From the NCBI GenBank assembly GCA_041395325.1, contig JAWLAT010000004.1:230684-294683 (forward strand): 64,000 nt of DNA, read 5' to 3'. The DNA is from JAWLAT01 sp041395325 (GTDB taxonomy: Bacteria > Pseudomonadota > Gammaproteobacteria > Xanthomonadales > SZUA-5). The notes below the pieces were generated by a model that saw only the letters and a program-made list of their open reading frames with translations, made no database searches and had not been told where the DNA came from. Below are positions 7,665-16,760 of this stretch, piece after piece. The first letter of the stretch is position 1; every line of letters begins with the position of its first letter. Position numbers and translations under genes: made by a program.

Positions 7665-9041
7665 ATGACCTCCGCCCTGATCTGGCTGCGCCGGGACCTG
7701 CGCCTGCATGACCACCGGCCACTGCAGCACGCCATCGAGCAGGGTCTGCGGCCCATCCTGGTCTACGTCCACGCGCCCGACGAGGAAGCGCCCTGGCAGC
7801 CGGGCGGGGCCAGCTGCTGGTGGCTGCATCGCAGCCTGCAGGCGCTGAGCGAGGCCGTCGACAAGCTTGGCGGGCGCCTGATCCTGCGTCGCGGGCCGAC
7901 GCTGGAAACACTGCGAAAGCTGGTCGATGAATCCGACGCCAAGGCCGTCTACTGGCAGCGCCTGTACGACCCCGCCACGATCGAGCGGGACAGCGAGATC
8001 AAGCGCGAACTGCGCGCCGATGGCCTGGACGCGCGCAGTTTCGGCGGCTATCTGCTGTCCGAGCCCGACGCCTTCAGCACCGGCAGTGGTGATCCCTATC
8101 GCGTCTTCACGCCGTACTGGCGGCGCCTGAAACCGACCCTGGACGAGTTGGCCCCGCCGCTGCCGGCTCCGGCCGCGTTGCCGAGCTGCGAGCTGTCGTC
8201 GCTGTCGCTGGATGTGCTGGGACTGCTGCCGCGAATTCACTGGTACCAGGGCATGGACGAGGCCTGGACGCCGGGCGAGTGCGGCGCCATCGAAGAACTG
8301 GTGCGATTCGCCGACGAGGCGCTGGATGATTACGGCAAGGCCCGCGACCTGCCGGCGCAGCCCGGGACCTCAAGACTGTCGCCGCACCTGCATTTTGGCG
8401 AGATCTCGCCTGCGCAGATTGTCGACAGCCTGCGTGGCGCGGACGGCGCCGCGCCCTTCCTGCGCGAGTTGGGTTGGCGCGATTTCTCCTACAACCTGCT
8501 GCGCCATTTCCCGCAGACCACCGAGCGGAACCTCAATCCGCGCTTCGATGCCTTTCCCTGGGCCGATGAGAATGCTGAGCAACTGCAGGCCTGGCAGCGC
8601 GGCCGAACCGGCATTCCGATCGTCGACGCCGGTATGCGCGAGCTCTGGCACACGGGTTGGATGCACAACCGCGTGCGCATGCTGGTGGCTTCCCTGCTGA
8701 CCAAGAATCTGCGGCTGCACTGGCTGCGCGGCGCGCGCTGGTTCTGGGACACACTGGTCGATGCCGATCTGGCCAACAACACCCAGGGCTGGCAATGGAC
8801 CGCCGGGACCGGCGCCGACGCCGCGCCCTATTTCCGCATCTTCAACCCGGTGACGCAGGGCGAGCGCTTCGATCCCGATGGTGCCTATGTCCGTCGCTGG
8901 ATCCCTGAGCTCAAGGGCCTCCCCAACCGCTACATCCATCAACCGTGGTCGGCCGGTGGCGTGCAGGGCTACCCCAAGCCCATCGTCGATCTCGGCGAGA
9001 CCCGGGCCGAGGCACTGGCGGCCTTCAAGGCCTTGGATTGA
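7665..9041 (+). CDS. phrB: Deoxyribodipyrimidine photolyase (class I)
   Basis: A 458-residue flavoprotein that repairs UV-induced cyclobutane pyrimidine dimers using blue light. The N-terminal alpha/beta antenna domain starts ALIWLRRDLRLHDH. The C-terminal FAD domain has the family blocks TSRLSPHLHFGEISP (near 238), ELGWRDFSYNLL, TGIPIVDAGMRELWHTGWMHNR and RWFWDTLVDADLANNTQGWQW. The length is normal for class I photolyases. The ATG at 7665 follows GGGGGA. The gene stands alone after a heptamer repeat pair and converges on rsmE. A cryptochrome role cannot be excluded from sequence, but the DNA-repair residues are conserved. Confidence 0.93.
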   Translation: MTSALIWLRRDLRLHDHRPLQHAIEQGLRPILVYVHAPDEEAPWQPGGASCWWLHRSLQALSEAVDKLGGRLILRRGPTLETLRKLVDESDAKAVYWQRLYDPATIERDSEIKRELRADGLDARSFGGYLLSEPDAFSTGSGDPYRVFTPYWRRLKPTLDELAPPLPAPAALPSCELSSLSLDVLGLLPRIHWYQGMDEAWTPGECGAIEELVRFADEALDDYGKARDLPAQPGTSRLSPHLHFGEISPAQIVDSLRGADGAAPFLRELGWRDFSYNLLRHFPQTTERNLNPRFDAFPWADENAEQLQAWQRGRTGIPIVDAGMRELWHTGWMHNRVRMLVASLLTKNLRLHWLRGARWFWDTLVDADLANNTQGWQWTAGTGADAAPYFRIFNPVTQGERFDPDGAYVRRWIPELKGLPNRYIHQPWSAGGVQGYPKPIVDLGETRAEALAAFKALD

Positions 9042-9079
9042 CGCCCGCCGTTCGAGGCATCCCTCCGGGTGCGGCGAGC

Positions 9080-9808
9080 TCAGCCCAGGTCGCCCCACAG
9101 CGCCAGCGCGGCGGACAGCAGCGCCGGTCCGGCCGTTTCGGTGCGCAGCACGCGCGGACCCAGCTGCAGTCGCCGAAAGCCGGCCCGGGCACAGAGATCG
9201 ATCTCGGCTTCGCTCAGTCCGCCTTCGGGTCCAATCACGGCCACGATCAAGCCGGGCGCCGCGCAGTCGCGCAACCGGGTGTCGCCCTCCGGGTCCAGGA
9301 CCAGACGCAACTCGTCGTCTGCCGGAGCCGGCAGCTGCCCCAGCCAGTTGGCCAGCGTCGCCGGTTCGGACAGCTCCGGCAGTTCGGCCCGACCGCTTTG
9401 TTCGCAGGCCGAACGCAGGACCTGCTGCCAATGGCCCATGCGTCGGTCCAGTCGCTCCCCACCCAGCTTGAGCTCACAGCGCTGAGTCTGCAGCGGCTGC
9501 AACGCCGCCAGTCCCAGCTCGGTGGTCTTCTGCAGCACCAGGTCCATGCGCTCGCCGCGGCACAGGCCCTGGGCCAGGGTGATCGACAGCGCGCAGCGGT
9601 TGTCCACTGCCACGGGCGGTTGCAACTCGACCACGCCGCCGCCGCCCAGCGTTGCCGGATAGTCGAGCCCATCGCCGTTGAACAGGCGCAGTTGCGCGCC
9701 CGGACGCAGTCGCAGCACCTTCAGCAGATGATGGGCCGGACCGGCATCGAGGGTGAGTTGTTGTTGACCGGCCAGAGGCTGGGTGATGTGTACGCGTGGG
9801 ATCCGCAT
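9080..9808 (-). CDS. rsmE: 16S rRNA (uracil1498-N3)-methyltransferase
   Basis: A 242-residue SPOUT-class enzyme that methylates U1498 in the decoding region of 16S rRNA with SAM. The N-terminal PUA-like part (HHLLKVLRLRPGAQLRLFNGDG) is followed by the knot domain with QKTTELG, GPEGGLSEAEI near residue 194 and LGPRVLRTETAGPA near 217, the SAM-binding loop signature. The ATG at 9808 lies 20 bp after the bioA stop in the same direction, so the two probably form an operon. Confidence 0.94.
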   Translation of the reverse strand: MRIPRVHITQPLAGQQQLTLDAGPAHHLLKVLRLRPGAQLRLFNGDGLDYPATLGGGGVVELQPPVAVDNRCALSITLAQGLCRGERMDLVLQKTTELGLAALQPLQTQRCELKLGGERLDRRMGHWQQVLRSACEQSGRAELPELSEPATLANWLGQLPAPADDELRLVLDPEGDTRLRDCAAPGLIVAVIGPEGGLSEAEIDLCARAGFRRLQLGPRVLRTETAGPALLSAALALWGDLG

Positions 9809-9828
9809 CGTTCGGTGTCCTCGGGCGG

Positions 9829-11223
9829 TCAGTCGCAGGCGGCATCGATGGCCTGTTCGGCCACGCTGGCCAAGAGCCGGATCTCGTCATCGCTGATCGA
9901 CAACGGCGGCAGCGCGTAGAGCGTATCGCCGAGCGGTCGCAGCAACACGCCACGGCGCAGCGCCTCCCGGTAGACCGCCAGACCGCGCCGTTCGGTGGCC
10001 GGGTAGGGCCGCTGCTGCGCGTCACCGCAGTGCAGTTCCATCGCCACGATATTGCCGCAGCGGCGCAGGTTGCGAAGGTGTCGATGTCTGGCCAGCGGGG
10101 CGAAGGCCCTTTCCAGCGATTCGCCCAGCGTCTGCAGGCGGCCGCTGGCCAGTGTTTCGCGCAGCAGCGTCAGCGCGGCGAGCGCTGCCGCACAACCGAT
10201 CGCAAAACCGGTGTAGCTGTGCGAATGCAGGAAGGCACGACCGGACCCGTACTCGCCCAGGAAGGCCTGGTAGAGCTCGTCGTGGGTGAGCACCGCCGCC
10301 AGTGGCAGTGTGCCGCCGGTCAGTCCCTTGCCGATGCACAGCAGATCGGGGCGGATGGCGGCCTGATCGCAGGCCAATAGAGTGCCGGTGCGGCCCAGGC
10401 CGACGGCAATCTCGTCGGCAATCAGATGCACCTGATGCTGGTCGCACAGCGCACGCAGGCCGCGCAGATAGGCGGGTGAATGCATCTGCATGCCGCCGGC
10501 ACACTGGACCAGCGGCTCGACGACGACGGCGCAGACTTCGCCGGCATGCTCGCCGAGCACGTCGGCCATCTGCGCCAGCGCGATCTCCGCGCACCGTTCT
10601 GCCGACTCCCCGTGTGGATCTGGACTGGCCGGACTGCGCGCCACCAAGGGCTGCAACAACAGGCCGCCGTAGGCTTGTCGATACAGATCCATCTGACTCA
10701 GCGCCAGCGCGCCCAGGGTCTCGCCGTGATAGGCCTGCTCCAGCACGACGAAGCGGGTGCGTCGGTGCTGACCGACATTGCGCCAGTAGTGCCAGGAGAG
10801 CTTCAACGCAATCTCGATCGCAGCCGATCCGGCCTCGGCGTAGAACACGCGCGACAACCGCGGGCCGACAGGTGACCACTGACCTGCGCGGGGCGCCCGA
10901 CCCAGCAGTTCGCAGAGCTGTTCGGCCAGTTCCACGGCCGGCGGATGGGTGAAGCCAGCCAGCAGCACGTGATCCAGTTGACTGGCCTGCTGGGCAATGG
11001 CCTCGGCTATCCGCGGATGGCCATGACCGAACAGATTGACCCACCAGGAGCTGACCGCGTCCAGATAGCGCTGACCATTGGCATCCTCCAGCCAGCAGCC
11101 TGCGGCGCGGACGATGGGCAGCAGCGGTAGCGGATGCGGGTGGTCGCGCATTTGCGTGCAGGGGTGCCAGAGCACGTCCAGGTCACGCGCAACCCAGTCA
11201 GCATTCTGATCGTTGGGGTTCAT
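9829..11223 (-). CDS. bioA: Adenosylmethionine-8-amino-7-oxononanoate aminotransferase
   Basis: A 464-residue PLP enzyme of biotin synthesis that converts 8-amino-7-oxononanoate to 7,8-diaminononanoate using SAM as amino donor. Visible are LWHPCTQM near residue 18, SSWWVNLFGHGHPRI, the PLP-site LIADEIAVGLGRTG, the catalytic lysine in CIGKGLTGG, and HSHSYTGFAIGCAAA. The usual Cys in the EIAVGCGRTG block is Leu here, a minor variant. The ATG at 11223 is preferred over the frame to 11313, which enters the divergent gspG control region. No other bio gene is present in the window. Confidence 0.94.
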   Translation of the reverse strand: MNPNDQNADWVARDLDVLWHPCTQMRDHPHPLPLLPIVRAAGCWLEDANGQRYLDAVSSWWVNLFGHGHPRIAEAIAQQASQLDHVLLAGFTHPPAVELAEQLCELLGRAPRAGQWSPVGPRLSRVFYAEAGSAAIEIALKLSWHYWRNVGQHRRTRFVVLEQAYHGETLGALALSQMDLYRQAYGGLLLQPLVARSPASPDPHGESAERCAEIALAQMADVLGEHAGEVCAVVVEPLVQCAGGMQMHSPAYLRGLRALCDQHQVHLIADEIAVGLGRTGTLLACDQAAIRPDLLCIGKGLTGGTLPLAAVLTHDELYQAFLGEYGSGRAFLHSHSYTGFAIGCAAALAALTLLRETLASGRLQTLGESLERAFAPLARHRHLRNLRRCGNIVAMELHCGDAQQRPYPATERRGLAVYREALRRGVLLRPLGDTLYALPPLSISDDEIRLLASVAEQAIDAACD

Positions 11224-11364
11224 CGAGCGCCATCCAGCGAAAGCGGCGGCAGCTTGCCAGTGGCAAGCCGAACTGAACAAGCCGGGGGAAGTTGGGCCCG
11301 CGCACAGCAGCATGGCTCAACGGGCGCTATCATCGCGGCCGGACTTTGCCGACAGGATCGAAAC

Positions 11365-11805
11365 TTGCGCGCCTATCCCCGTCGCCAGCGCGGCTTTACG
11401 CTGCTCGAAGTCATTGTCGTCGTGGCCATCCTGGCCATTCTGGCGACGGTCGTCACGCTCAATGTGGCCGATGCGCCCGGCCAGGCTCGCCAGGCCCGGG
11501 CCAAGCAGGATGTGCAGACGCTGGTCAACGCGCTGAACCTGTACAAGCTCGACAACTTCGCCTTCCCCAGCACCGAGCAGGGGTTGGAATCGCTGGTCCA
11601 GCGCCCTGCCGGCCAACCGGAAGCGGCCAACTGGAAGAACGGCGGCTATCTGCAGGGCAATGCGGTGATCAAGGACCCTTGGAACCGCCCCTATCTCTAT
11701 CTGAACCCGGGTCGGCGCAGCGACATCGACGTCTATACGCTGGGTGCCGACGGTCGTCCCGGAGGCGAGGGCGAGAATGCCGACATCGGCAACTGGGTGG
11801 AGTAG
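11365..11805 (+). CDS. gspG: Type II secretion major pseudopilin GspG
   Basis: A 146-residue prepilin. The short basic leader ends QRG before FTLLEVIVVVAILAILA, so cleavage and N-methylation would occur at G|F, with the conserved Glu5. The globular part has the GspG features NALNLYKLDNFAFPSTEQGL, KDPWNRPY and the C-terminal calcium-binding-type loop around ADGRPGGEGENADIG. It forms the pseudopilus shaft that pushes folded proteins through the outer-membrane secretin. TTG at 11365 with AGGA about 8 nt upstream is the preferred start; the frame extends to 11134, but that part overlaps the bioA region. It is the first gene of a long overlapping operon. Confidence 0.93.
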   Translation: MRAYPRRQRGFTLLEVIVVVAILAILATVVTLNVADAPGQARQARAKQDVQTLVNALNLYKLDNFAFPSTEQGLESLVQRPAGQPEAANWKNGGYLQGNAVIKDPWNRPYLYLNPGRRSDIDVYTLGADGRPGGEGENADIGNWVE

Positions 11806-11824
11806 GCGCCGGCCTGAGCCGAGC

Positions 11825-12316
11825 GTGGCGAGCCCGCGCGGCTTCAGTCTGCTCGAATTGTTGGTGGTGTTGGCCATTCTGGCCGCCGTGACCGGGCTGG
11901 CGTTGCTGGCCAGTGGCGGTGGGCAGGCCGAGCGGCGCGGTGCGGTGGAGATGGAGCGTTTCGCCCTGAAGCTGGAACTGCTCTGCGATCGCGCCGTGCT
12001 GGAATCGCGCCTGTTGGGCATGGAACTGACGGCGGCTGGCTACGCAGCGACGGAGCTCACCGGCGACGGCTGGATACCGCTGAACCGTGATGCCGCGTTC
12101 GCCACCGTGCAACTGCCCTCCGGCTGGACCTGGCAGTTCGCCCGTGAGGGTGCTTTTGCCGATCTGCCCAAGGGGTGGCCTGAGGAACCCCAACTGCTTT
12201 GCCTGCCGGATGGTCGCTCGACGCCCTTCCGCTTGCGGCTGGGCGCTGCCGGGCAAGGCTGGCAGCTGCGCGGTGAGGGGCGCGGGCGACCTGAGCTGAC
12301 TGCGGTGGAGGGCTGA
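11825..12316 (+). CDS. gspH: Type II secretion minor pseudopilin GspH
   Basis: A 163-residue minor pseudopilin. The prepilin signal PRG|FSLLELLVVLAILAA lies within 8 residues of the chosen GTG start at 11825; an ATG at 11777 would give a longer leader overlapping gspG. The C-terminal region is poorly conserved, as is usual for GspH. It is thought to form part of the tip complex of the pseudopilus. It lies 19 bp after gspG and its TGA overlaps the gspI ATG as TGATG. Confidence 0.85.
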   Translation: MASPRGFSLLELLVVLAILAAVTGLALLASGGGQAERRGAVEMERFALKLELLCDRAVLESRLLGMELTAAGYAATELTGDGWIPLNRDAAFATVQLPSGWTWQFAREGAFADLPKGWPEEPQLLCLPDGRSTPFRLRLGAAGQGWQLRGEGRGRPELTAVEG

Positions 12317-12705
12317 TGCGCGAGCGCAGCGGCCAGTCGCAACGGGGCTTCACGCTGCTGGAGGTGATGGTGGCACTGGTCGTGCTGGGTCTGGCGTTGC
12401 TGGCCGTGCTGCAGTCCACCGGCAATGCCTCGCGCATCCAGGCCCGTCTGGACGAGACCAGCTGGGCTCGTTGGGTGGCCAGCAACGAGATCGCCCGGGT
12501 GAGGGCACAGGCCGAATGGCCTCAGCTCGGGCTGGACCGTGGCAGCACCCGGTTGGGACAGCGCGAGTGGTACTGGCGCCGCGGGATTTCCGAGACACCT
12601 GAGCCGGATCTGCGCCGTATTGATGTGCAGGTCTACAGCGATCCGGCCGAGCAACAGCTGGTCACCCAGGTCAGCGGCTTCATCGGGCGCCGCAGTCGTG
12701 GCTGA
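12316..12705 (+). CDS. gspI: Type II secretion minor pseudopilin GspI
   Basis: A 129-residue minor pseudopilin with leader ending SQRG and the hydrophobic helix FTLLEVMVALVVLGLALLAV, including Glu5. The motif WVASNEIA near residue 53 is typical of GspI, as is the compact length. GspI nucleates the GspI-J-K tip complex that starts pseudopilus assembly. The start overlaps the gspH stop and the gene overlaps gspJ by 8 bp, which indicates translational coupling. Confidence 0.9.
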   Translation: MRERSGQSQRGFTLLEVMVALVVLGLALLAVLQSTGNASRIQARLDETSWARWVASNEIARVRAQAEWPQLGLDRGSTRLGQREWYWRRGISETPEPDLRRIDVQVYSDPAEQQLVTQVSGFIGRRSRG

Positions 12706-13309
12706 ACCCTTGGACCGCGAGCGCAGGCAGCGTGGTTTCACGCTGCTGGAACTGTTGGTGGCCGTGGCCGTCTTCGCGGTCGTGGCGGTGATGGCCCAGG
12801 TGGGTCTGCGCCAAGTCATGAACGATGCCGGCGCGTTGCGCAGCGCTGGAGAAGAACAGCGCGAGCTGCAGTTGCTGGTGCTGCTGCTGGAACGCGAGCT
12901 GGGTCAGGCCATCGCGCGACCGGTGCGCACGGCCTATGGCGAGGAGCGCGCCGCCGTGCAGGGACGGGCGGATTCGGTCGAATACACCACGCTGGCCTTC
13001 GTCGATGGGGCGAAATTGGCGCCGCAGCGGCACGGTCTGAGCTTGCGAGGGCGTGAGCTGTTGTTGTTGCGGCAGCCTCGGCTGGACGCCGGCCCCGGCA
13101 CCCCGCGGCCGATGGAGGTGCTGAGTCAGGCGGTGGAATCGCTGCGGCTGGAGTACATCGGCGTCGACGGCCGCTCGCACAACCGCTGGCCGCCGCAAGG
13201 GACGGAGAACGACCCGAACCGCTTGCCGCGAGCGATCCGAGTGCAACTGCGCTTGCAGGGTGAGGGCGAGATCGAGCGGCTGCTGGAGCTGCCGGAGAAT
13301 CCGCTGTGA
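12698..13309 (+). CDS. gspJ: Type II secretion minor pseudopilin GspJ
   Basis: A 203-residue minor pseudopilin. The leader RERRQRG precedes FTLLELLVAVAVFAVVAVMA, with Glu5 present. The later REVLLLLER-like segment (LLVLLLERELGQAIARPVR) and LLRQPRLD match the GspJ domain. GTG at 12698 places the leader at about 11 residues and overlaps the end of gspI. GspJ joins GspI and GspK at the pseudopilus tip. The stop overlaps the gspK GTG. Confidence 0.9.
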   Translation: MAEPLDRERRQRGFTLLELLVAVAVFAVVAVMAQVGLRQVMNDAGALRSAGEEQRELQLLVLLLERELGQAIARPVRTAYGEERAAVQGRADSVEYTTLAFVDGAKLAPQRHGLSLRGRELLLLRQPRLDAGPGTPRPMEVLSQAVESLRLEYIGVDGRSHNRWPPQGTENDPNRLPRAIRVQLRLQGEGEIERLLELPENPL

Positions 13310-14241
13310 GTCGGCACGCCGAAGGTGGCGCCGCGCTGGTGGTCGCCCTGCTGGTAGTGGCGTTGGCCACGTTGCTGGCGTATGGGATCAGCGAACGCAG
13401 CAGCGTCGATCTGCGCCGCAACGAAGCGCTGGCGCGGGCTGCCGAGGCACAGCAGCTGTCGCTGGGCCTGGAAGACTGGGCGTTGCAGCAATTGCGCCGT
13501 GATCTGATCGACGGCGACCCCTTCGACTCGCGGCTGGATCCCTGGGCGCAGCCGCTGCCGCCCTTGCCGGTGCCCGGTGGCGTGGTGATCGGCCAGCTGG
13601 AAGATCTGGACGGACGCTTCAATCTCAACAGTCTGATCCGACCTGACGGTCAACGAGATGGCCTGGCCTTGAAGCGACTGCAGCGCTTGTTGGCCGTACT
13701 GGAGTTGTCGCCCGCAATTGCCGATGCCGTGGCCGACTGGATCGACGTCGACAGCACGGTCAGCGGCGCCGGTGCCGAAGATCTGGATTACCTGCGGGCC
13801 AATCCACCCTACAGAGCGGCCAATCGGCCCATGCAGCACCTCGGCGAGCTGCGCTGGGTTCAGGGGGTCAGCGAAGAGGCATACAAGATCCTGCGACCCC
13901 ATGTCACGGTGTTGCCCAGCGGCGGTGCGATCAATCTCAATACCGCGACGATTCCGGTCTGGCGTTCGCTGGATGCCTCGATCAGTGTCGAATTGGCCCG
14001 CCGCCTGTCCAGCAATGGTCGTGCCCGTTACAGCGCCATCGGCGAGATCTTTGACGAACTGCAGCGAGCGGGCGTGATCGTGCCAAACCATGAGCGGACC
14101 GGTCTGGGTGTGCGGAGCCGATACTTCCTGGCCAAGGCTCAGGTCAAGGTGGGCAACCACGTCGAGACCTTCTACAGCCTGTTGCAGCGCGATCTGCAGG
14201 GTGGGCGGGTGTTGCAGCGCAGTCGTGGCCTGTACGATTAG
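13306..14241 (+). CDS. gspK: Type II secretion tip pseudopilin GspK
   Basis: A 311-residue protein, the large tip pseudopilin. The N-terminal helix AALVVALLVVALATLLAY follows a short leader ending EGG and lacks Glu5, as is normal for GspK. The body has the two-part alpha domain with DLDGRFNLNSL, VADWIDVDS and INLNTATIPVWRSL, the last being the conserved NLNTA block. It starts with a GTG overlapping the gspJ stop. A 100-bp gap follows before gspL, the largest gap within the gsp run. Confidence 0.92.
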   Translation: MSRHAEGGAALVVALLVVALATLLAYGISERSSVDLRRNEALARAAEAQQLSLGLEDWALQQLRRDLIDGDPFDSRLDPWAQPLPPLPVPGGVVIGQLEDLDGRFNLNSLIRPDGQRDGLALKRLQRLLAVLELSPAIADAVADWIDVDSTVSGAGAEDLDYLRANPPYRAANRPMQHLGELRWVQGVSEEAYKILRPHVTVLPSGGAINLNTATIPVWRSLDASISVELARRLSSNGRARYSAIGEIFDELQRAGVIVPNHERTGLGVRSRYFLAKAQVKVGNHVETFYSLLQRDLQGGRVLQRSRGLYD

Positions 14242-14341
14242 GGGTTTGCAGTCGATGCCAGTCCGCTCGCCGTTGCCAAGCCTCAACTACCCCTGCGATC
14301 GACCGATCTGCTTGCGCCTGCCCGGGTGGAGCCGCTGAGCC

Positions 14342-15484
14342 GTGGCCAATCCGCGCTATTTCCTGCTCAGCGAACAGTCGCAGTGCTGGCGCCTGGATCA
14401 TTCGGAAGGCAGCTTGATCGGCCCGTTGGAGCCGGCGCAGGCAGACGAGGACAAGGCCGAGCGCATCCTGTTGCTGGGTGCGGAAAACTGTTTGATCCGA
14501 CCCGTTCAGGCGCCGCCCCGTGGTCGCGCAGAGTGGCTCAAGGGCCTCCCTTATCACTTTGAAGAAGTCTGCGCCGGCGATGTCGAGCGCATGCACTTTG
14601 CCTTCGCCGGCGATGCAAATGGCCGTGGGCATGTGGTGGCAGTGGACCAGGCGGTGCTGCAGCAGGAACTGGCGCGGGCGCAGGCGCTGGGCTTCGACCC
14701 GGACTGGATCGTTCCGGATGCTCTGCTGATGGATCCAGGCGTTGCTGGCCGCGTGCTGGTGCTGCCCAAACGGGTGCTGTTTCACCTGGCCGGTGGTCTG
14801 GCCGGTGCCTGCGAACGTTCGCTGTTCCCGGCCGTACTGAGCAGTGCCGGCGGTGGACCGGGTGCTGCCATTCATCAGCTTGGCGCCACCAACGTGCCGG
14901 GCCTCGGGGGCAAACCGCTGGATTCCGAGGTAGCGTTGTTGTTGCCCGGCTTCCGACCACAGTTGCCGAACTTGCGCAGCGGAAGCTTTGCGCGCCGGGT
15001 CCGCGGTGTAGCGCGCCGACCGCAGCTGCGCCTGGCGGCGGCTCTGGCGGCCGCGGCGCTGCTGGTGCATCTAGGAACGCTGGGCGTCTCGATCTTGCGT
15101 GATTCCAGCAGACTGGCGGCCATCGATGCCGAGATCGCCGATCTGTTCCACGCCAGTCTGGGTGAGGAGGCGCGACTGGTCGATGCACTGGCGCAGCTGG
15201 AAGCGGCAGCGGGACAGCGCAGCGCCAGTGCTGGCGACGAGTTCATCGCGCTGTTGCGTTCGGCCGCTCCGGTGCTGGCCACTGAAACGCGACTGCGCCT
15301 GACTGGCCTGGAGTTTCGCGACGGCAGTCTGGAACTGGCCTTGGCGGCCCCCGACGTGGGCACGCTCGACAGTCTGCGCGAACGCCTGAACAGCCTGGCC
15401 GGCCTCAGCGCCGAGTTGGGTGGGACGCAATTTGGTGACGGTGAGTTTGTTGGTCGCCTGCGCCTGAAAGGGCAGGGCGCATGA
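14342..15484 (+). CDS. gspL: Type II secretion inner-membrane protein GspL
   Basis: A 380-residue bitopic protein. The first 215 residues form the cytoplasmic actin-like fold that recruits the GspE ATPase in other systems (GLPYHFEEV, ANGRGHVVAVDQAVL). One membrane segment lies near residues 228-246 after a basic stretch, and the last 130 residues are the periplasmic ferredoxin-like domain. GTG at 14342 is the start. The stop overlaps the gspM ATG. No gspE is in the window, so the partner ATPase must be encoded elsewhere. Confidence 0.85.
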   Translation: MANPRYFLLSEQSQCWRLDHSEGSLIGPLEPAQADEDKAERILLLGAENCLIRPVQAPPRGRAEWLKGLPYHFEEVCAGDVERMHFAFAGDANGRGHVVAVDQAVLQQELARAQALGFDPDWIVPDALLMDPGVAGRVLVLPKRVLFHLAGGLAGACERSLFPAVLSSAGGGPGAAIHQLGATNVPGLGGKPLDSEVALLLPGFRPQLPNLRSGSFARRVRGVARRPQLRLAAALAAAALLVHLGTLGVSILRDSSRLAAIDAEIADLFHASLGEEARLVDALAQLEAAAGQRSASAGDEFIALLRSAAPVLATETRLRLTGLEFRDGSLELALAAPDVGTLDSLRERLNSLAGLSAELGGTQFGDGEFVGRLRLKGQGA

Positions 15485-15975
15485 GTCAGTGGCAACAATG
15501 GTGGGCCGGTCGGCAGCCGCGGGAACGCTGGTTGCTCGGCATTGCGGGCGTGCTGGCGGTGTTTCTGCTGTTGTACGCGGCACTGTACCTGCCCTTGCAG
15601 CGCCACCGCCAGGTGTTGGCCGAGCAAGTCCAGCAGGGCGAGTTGGATCTGTTGCAGGCGCGCCGACTGGCCGAGCTGATCCGCAGTCGTGGCCCGGCTG
15701 CGGCCACCAGCCTGCCAGGTCCGGATCGATCGCTGCTGGCTCGAGTCGACGAGGGGCTGCGCGAGGCCGGGCTGTCAACGGTCCTCTCCCGCATCGAACC
15801 CGAAGGCGATCGCCGCGTTCGCTTGTGGCTGGACGCGGCGCCCTTTGACGGTTTGATCGCCTGGCTGGAACGCGTGGCCAGCGAGCAGGGCGTGCGCCTG
15901 ATCGATGCCTCGATGGATCGCGAGATCGCGCCGGGTCTGGTCAGCGTGCGCTTGACCCTGGAGCAGGGCGCATGA
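15481..15975 (+). CDS. gspM: Type II secretion protein GspM
   Basis: A 164-residue inner-membrane protein with a short cytoplasmic N-terminus (QPRERWLLGIAG), one membrane segment at about 18-38 and a periplasmic ferredoxin-like domain. The length and topology match GspM, which stabilises GspL in the assembly platform. Start and stop both overlap neighbours by 4 bp (ATGA junctions with gspL and gspN). Confidence 0.85.
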   Translation: MSQWQQWWAGRQPRERWLLGIAGVLAVFLLLYAALYLPLQRHRQVLAEQVQQGELDLLQARRLAELIRSRGPAAATSLPGPDRSLLARVDEGLREAGLSTVLSRIEPEGDRRVRLWLDAAPFDGLIAWLERVASEQGVRLIDASMDREIAPGLVSVRLTLEQGA

Positions 15976-16760
15976 GCGACGCTTTGCCCGCACGGCGGCG
16001 CCGTCGCTGGTGGCCATGGCTGTTGTTGCTGCTGGCGCTGCTGCTGGTGGGGGTATGGACGCTGCCGGCGTCGCTGGCCTATCGACTGATCGCCGATCGA
16101 TTGCAGGATGTGGCGGCGGCCGGCCTGAGCGGCACCCTGTGGGAGGGTCGGGCCAGCAGTCTGCTGGTCAAGGGTCGCGACTGGGGCCAGTTGGACTGGC
16201 GTCTGCAGCGCTGGCCCTTGCTGCAGGGCCGCACCGAAGTGACCGCCACACTCAAGGGCACGGGCCTGGATCTGAATGGTCAGATCGACCGGGCAGCCGA
16301 CCGGGCTCTGCAATTGCGTCAGGTGGCAGGTCAGCTCGACGCCGCCTGGTTGGGTCCGGCGCTGGGATTGCCGTTGTTCATTCCCACCGGCCAGATCGAA
16401 CTGGCTCTGCCGTTGCTGCAAGTGGATGCCGAAGGTCGGCCGCAAGCCGTTGATGGCCAGGCGATCTGGCGCAATGCCGGCTTCACCGGCATCACCCGGG
16501 CCAGTCTGGGTGAGTTGCTGTTGACTCTGCAGGGCAGCGGCGGGGTGATCGATGGCCAGATCAGCCATCGAGGTCAGGCCGATCTGCGCGTCGAGGGTGA
16601 TTTGCAGATGCGCGGTCAGCAATATCGATTGACCGTGCGCTTGTGGCCGGATCCCAGCCAACCGGAACTGATCAATGCGCTGCAGTGGGTGGGCCAGCCG
16701 ATGGCCGATGGCGGCCGCTTGCTGATTGTTGAGGGTGTGGTCCAGGGATGGTCCGGATGA
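15972..16760 (+). CDS. gspN: Type II secretion protein GspN
   Basis: A 262-residue protein with a basic N-terminus (RRRRRWWPW), one membrane segment near residues 13-33 and a beta-rich periplasmic region. The early block LSGTLWEGRASSL and the repeat-like strand segments match GspN. Its role is accessory and is not needed in all systems. It overlaps gspM upstream and the phosphatase gene downstream by 4 bp, linking secretion and phosphatase genes in one transcript. Confidence 0.82.
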   Translation: MSDALPARRRRRWWPWLLLLLALLLVGVWTLPASLAYRLIADRLQDVAAAGLSGTLWEGRASSLLVKGRDWGQLDWRLQRWPLLQGRTEVTATLKGTGLDLNGQIDRAADRALQLRQVAGQLDAAWLGPALGLPLFIPTGQIELALPLLQVDAEGRPQAVDGQAIWRNAGFTGITRASLGELLLTLQGSGGVIDGQISHRGQADLRVEGDLQMRGQQYRLTVRLWPDPSQPELINALQWVGQPMADGGRLLIVEGVVQGWSG